Shown piece by piece: positions 61,727 through 64,000 of a DNA stretch of 64,000 bases. The DNA is taken from NCBI GenBank assembly GCA_965368585.1, contig CBDUNM010000006.1, positions 1 through 64,000 of the forward strand, given 5' to 3'. Positions within the stretch are counted from its first letter, which is position 1. Each line of letters begins with the position of its first letter. Under the pieces are notes generated by a model that saw only the letters and a program-made list of their open reading frames with translations, did no database searches and had not been told where the DNA came from. The translations under genes were made by a program, and so were the position numbers. Origin of the DNA: JARRQB01 sp965368585. GTDB lineage: Bacteria > Pseudomonadota > Gammaproteobacteria > Chromatiales > Chromatiaceae.

Positions 61727-63545
61727 GCAGTCCGCCGGTGAATTCGATGCCAAGGGTTTTCTGCAAACCCTGACGCATCGCCCCGGTGTCTATCGTATGC
61801 TGAATGTGCAGGGTGACGTGCTCTACGTCGGCAAGGCCAAGGATCTGCGACGACGGGTCGGCAGCTATTTCAACCGCGCGTCGAACCAGCGCATCCAGGT
61901 CATGGTCTCCCAGATCCGCGATATTCAAGTCACGGTCACCCATACCGAAGCCGAAGCCCTGCTGCTCGAAAACAACCTGATCAAAGAGCTCAAACCGCGT
62001 TTCAACGTGTTGTTGCGCGACGACAAGAGCTATCCGTACATCTATTTGTCGGCTGATGAATATCCGCGCCTGGCGTTTCACCGCGGCGCCAGGAAGGGCG
62101 GGGGCCGTTACTTTGGACCTTATCCCAGCGCGGGCGCGGTTCGCGAGACCTTGCAGCTCCTGCAAAAGCTCTTTCCCGTGCGCCAGTGCGAGGACAGTTA
62201 CTACCGCAATCGTTCGCGCCCCTGTCTGCAGCATCAGATCAAACGTTGCACCGCACCGTGCGTCGGTCTGATCGGTATGCAGGACTACGGGCGCGATGTA
62301 CGCGATACCGAACTTTTTCTGGAGGGGCGCGCGACGGACGTCATTACACGGCTTGGCGAACGCATGGAAGCGGCCGCGGCGCGCCTGGAATTCGAACAGG
62401 CGGCCCGCTACCGGGACCAGATCACGGCGTTGCGCCGCGTCCAGGAGCGGCAATACGTCAGCGGTGAGCGCGGGGACCTGGATATCATCGCCTGCGCCAT
62501 GGAACGCGGCGCGGCCTGCGTACAGGTGTTTTTCGTACGTCACGGCCGCAACCTCGGCAACAAGGCCTATTTCCCCAGGACCAGCGATGCCGCCGAACCC
62601 ACGGACGTGGTTTCCGCGTTCCTCGCCCAACGGTACCTGGGCGGCGCCCTGCCGGCGGAATTGATCGTCAGCCACCTGCCGCACGACAGCGCGGTGCTGG
62701 AGGAGGCGCTGTCCGCCGAGGCGGGACGGCATTTGCGTATCGTGCATCAGCCCCGCGGCGAGCGTGCTCGCTGGTTGCACATGGCCTCACAGAACGCCCA
62801 GATCGCGTTAGGCGCTCGGTTGGCGAGCAGCGCCGGGTCACAGGCGCGCATCGACGCGCTGCAGGAGGTCCTGGAACTCGACGAGCCACCCGTCCGGATG
62901 GAGTGTTTCGATATCAGCCATACCGCGGGAGAGCAAACAGTTGCCTCCTGCGTGGTGTTCGAGGGCGGGGAACCGCTGAAGTCCGACTACCGTCGCTTCA
63001 ACATCAAAGACATCACCCCGGGTGACGATTATGCTGCCATGCGGCAGGCGGTGATGCGGCGCTACGAACGCATTCAGGCGGAAGAGGGTGCGCTGCCCGA
63101 TATTCTATTCATCGATGGCGGCAAGGGGCAGCTGGCGGCCGCGCACGCGGTGTTGGAGGATTTGGCCGTATCGGGGGTGTTGCTGGCCGGCGTCGCCAAG
63201 GGTCCGGATCGCCGGGCGGGCATGGAAGAACTCTTCTTGTTGGCGCGGGACGCGCCTCTTATACTGGAGGCGCACTCGCCCGCGCTGCATTTGATTCAGC
63301 AGATTCGCGACGAGGCGCATCGATTCGCGATCACCGGGCATCGGCAACGGCGCTCGACCAAGCGTAACCGTTCGGTGCTGGAAGATATCCCCGGCATAGG
63401 GCCCAAGCGCAGGCAGCGTCTGCTCAAGGCGTTCGGTGGGTTGCAGGGCCTGGCGCGGGCAGGAGTCGAAGACATCGCGACGGTGGATGGCGTGAGCCGT
63501 ACCCTGGCGCGGCACATCTATGACGCGTTTCACGGAAATGAGTGA
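61719..63545 (+). CDS. uvrC: excinuclease ABC subunit C
   Basis: Dual-incision nuclease of nucleotide excision repair. 608 aa from MAEQSAGEFDAKGFLQ: GIY-YIG nuclease (about 16-95, GVYRML, LYVGKAKDLRRRV), UVR domain for UvrB binding (about 200-235, RLEFEQAARYRDQITALR), RNase H-like 3' nuclease domain (DISHTAGEQTVASCVVF, RRFNIKDITPGDDYAAM, FIDGGKGQL), and terminal helix-hairpin-helix (IPGIGPKRR-like, DIPGIGPKRRQRLLKAFGG). The alternative start GTG 61692 would add nine residues. Confidence 0.97.
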   Translation: MAEQSAGEFDAKGFLQTLTHRPGVYRMLNVQGDVLYVGKAKDLRRRVGSYFNRASNQRIQVMVSQIRDIQVTVTHTEAEALLLENNLIKELKPRFNVLLRDDKSYPYIYLSADEYPRLAFHRGARKGGGRYFGPYPSAGAVRETLQLLQKLFPVRQCEDSYYRNRSRPCLQHQIKRCTAPCVGLIGMQDYGRDVRDTELFLEGRATDVITRLGERMEAAAARLEFEQAARYRDQITALRRVQERQYVSGERGDLDIIACAMERGAACVQVFFVRHGRNLGNKAYFPRTSDAAEPTDVVSAFLAQRYLGGALPAELIVSHLPHDSAVLEEALSAEAGRHLRIVHQPRGERARWLHMASQNAQIALGARLASSAGSQARIDALQEVLELDEPPVRMECFDISHTAGEQTVASCVVFEGGEPLKSDYRRFNIKDITPGDDYAAMRQAVMRRYERIQAEEGALPDILFIDGGKGQLAAAHAVLEDLAVSGVLLAGVAKGPDRRAGMEELFLLARDAPLILEAHSPALHLIQQIRDEAHRFAITGHRQRRSTKRNRSVLEDIPGIGPKRRQRLLKAFGGLQGLARAGVEDIATVDGVSRTLARHIYDAFHGNE

Positions 63546-63560
63546 CGATCGCTGGTTTCG

Positions 63561-64000
63561 ATGGTTTACAGTATTCCCAATCTACTGACCCTGTTGCGGA
63601 TCATCCTGATCCCAGTGCTGGTCATCGTATTTTTCCTCCCGTTTCGTTGGCACAACGATCTGGCCACGGCGATCTTCGTGGTCGCGTCTCTGACCGACCT
63701 GCTGGACGGTTATCTGGCGCGCCGCCTCGGTCAGGTGTCCCCGCTGGGCGCGTTCCTGGATCCGGTCGCGGACAAATTGATGGTGGCGGTTGCCCTGATC
63801 CTCATCGTGCAGGCCGATCCCACCATCTGGACCGCCATTCCAGCAGCCGTCATTATCGGCCGCGAAATTACCATTTCCGCGCTGCGCGAATGGATGGCGG
63901 AATTGGGCGCGCGGGCTCAAGTGGCGGTATCGGAGATCGGCAAGATCAAGACCGCCGGCCAAATGACCGCCATCGCGCTGATGCTTTACCGTGATGATTT
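63561..64000 (+). CDS. pgsA: CDP-diacylglycerol-glycerol-3-phosphate 3-phosphatidyltransferase (partial)
   Basis: Makes phosphatidylglycerophosphate at the inner membrane. The window contains the first 146 codons; the C-terminus is beyond its end. N-terminus MVYSIPNLLTLLRIILIPV with the first membrane helix. The CDP-alcohol phosphotransferase motif D-G-x2-A-R-x8-G-x3-D-x3-D is complete (DGYLARRLG...GAFLDPVAD), and GREITISALREWMA follows. The uvrC-pgsA order is shared with E. coli. The start ATG is 15 nt after the uvrC stop. Confidence 0.95.
   Translation, partial: MVYSIPNLLTLLRIILIPVLVIVFFLPFRWHNDLATAIFVVASLTDLLDGYLARRLGQVSPLGAFLDPVADKLMVAVALILIVQADPTIWTAIPAAVIIGREITISALREWMAELGARAQVAVSEIGKIKTAGQMTAIALMLYRDD

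Noticed and set aside
1..64000. tRNA, rRNA, CRISPR or prophage genes
   Set aside because: None recognised on either strand on reading through the window.

Overview
The window is a contiguous stretch of chromosome from a GC-rich gammaproteobacterium. The strongest sign is the block gyrA-serC-serA-pheA-hisC-tyrA-aroA-cmk-rpsA-ihfB, which is the classical gammaproteobacterial gyrA-to-ihfB neighbourhood (as in Pseudomonas), here with serA inserted between serC and pheA. Other gammaproteobacterial marks are mtnA/mtaD/ubiG/gph/yciK together, cmoA-cmoB, hspQ, and uvrY-uvrC-pgsA. A periplasmic tandem thioredoxin resembling SoxW and an orphan NorE/NorF-like pair would suit a Chromatiales-type sulfur bacterium, but the taxon is inference.

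Layout. 1-7.4 kb: rluB, a spermidine-synthase-like protein, a small membrane protein, acpH and dsbB, then a minus-strand group with a TIR-domain membrane protein, a broken dienelactone hydrolase fragment, and a TrkA-type potassium channel paired with a small membrane protein. 7.4-21.4 kb: ppdK, an FkbM methyltransferase, an RND efflux pair without an outer-membrane channel, divergent from a complete sugar ABC importer, then an oxidase-subunit-III/IV-like pair. 21.4-32.3 kb: a loose accessory region with long non-coding gaps, a TolB-like propeller protein, a 253-bp inverted-repeat element, an unusual endonuclease III relative, a diguanylate cyclase, a double thioredoxin, gloA, a MATE pseudogene cut off by a transposase remnant, an M19 dipeptidase and an exported RidA-like protein.

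32.3-51.2 kb is dense housekeeping: a minus-strand run (yciK, a squalene/phytoene-synthase-like gene, gph, ubiG, mtaD) divergent from mtnA, then gyrA and the serine/aromatic/histidine biosynthesis block ending at ihfB with a clear intrinsic terminator. SerC and SerA make serine; PheA and TyrA take prephenate to phenylalanine and tyrosine; AroA makes EPSP; HisC acts in histidine synthesis and may also transaminate aromatic precursors; Cmk, S1 and IHF-beta serve nucleotide and macromolecular metabolism.

51.2-64 kb: an uncharacterised minus-strand operon of an ExbB/MotA-like channel protein, an ExbD-like protein carrying a beta-sandwich domain, and a two-TM protein; several very small genes; an ArnD-like deacetylase homologue that has lost its histidines, overlapping a SET-domain gene; cmoA-cmoB for tRNA wobble-uridine modification; hspQ; a lipase maturation factor homologue; and uvrY - family 5 uracil-DNA glycosylase - uvrC - pgsA, the last running off the window.

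The best candidates for something undescribed are the ExbB/ExbD-like three-gene operon, the degenerate ArnD-like plus SET pair, and the exported RidA-like protein. No tRNA, rRNA, CRISPR array or prophage was seen.
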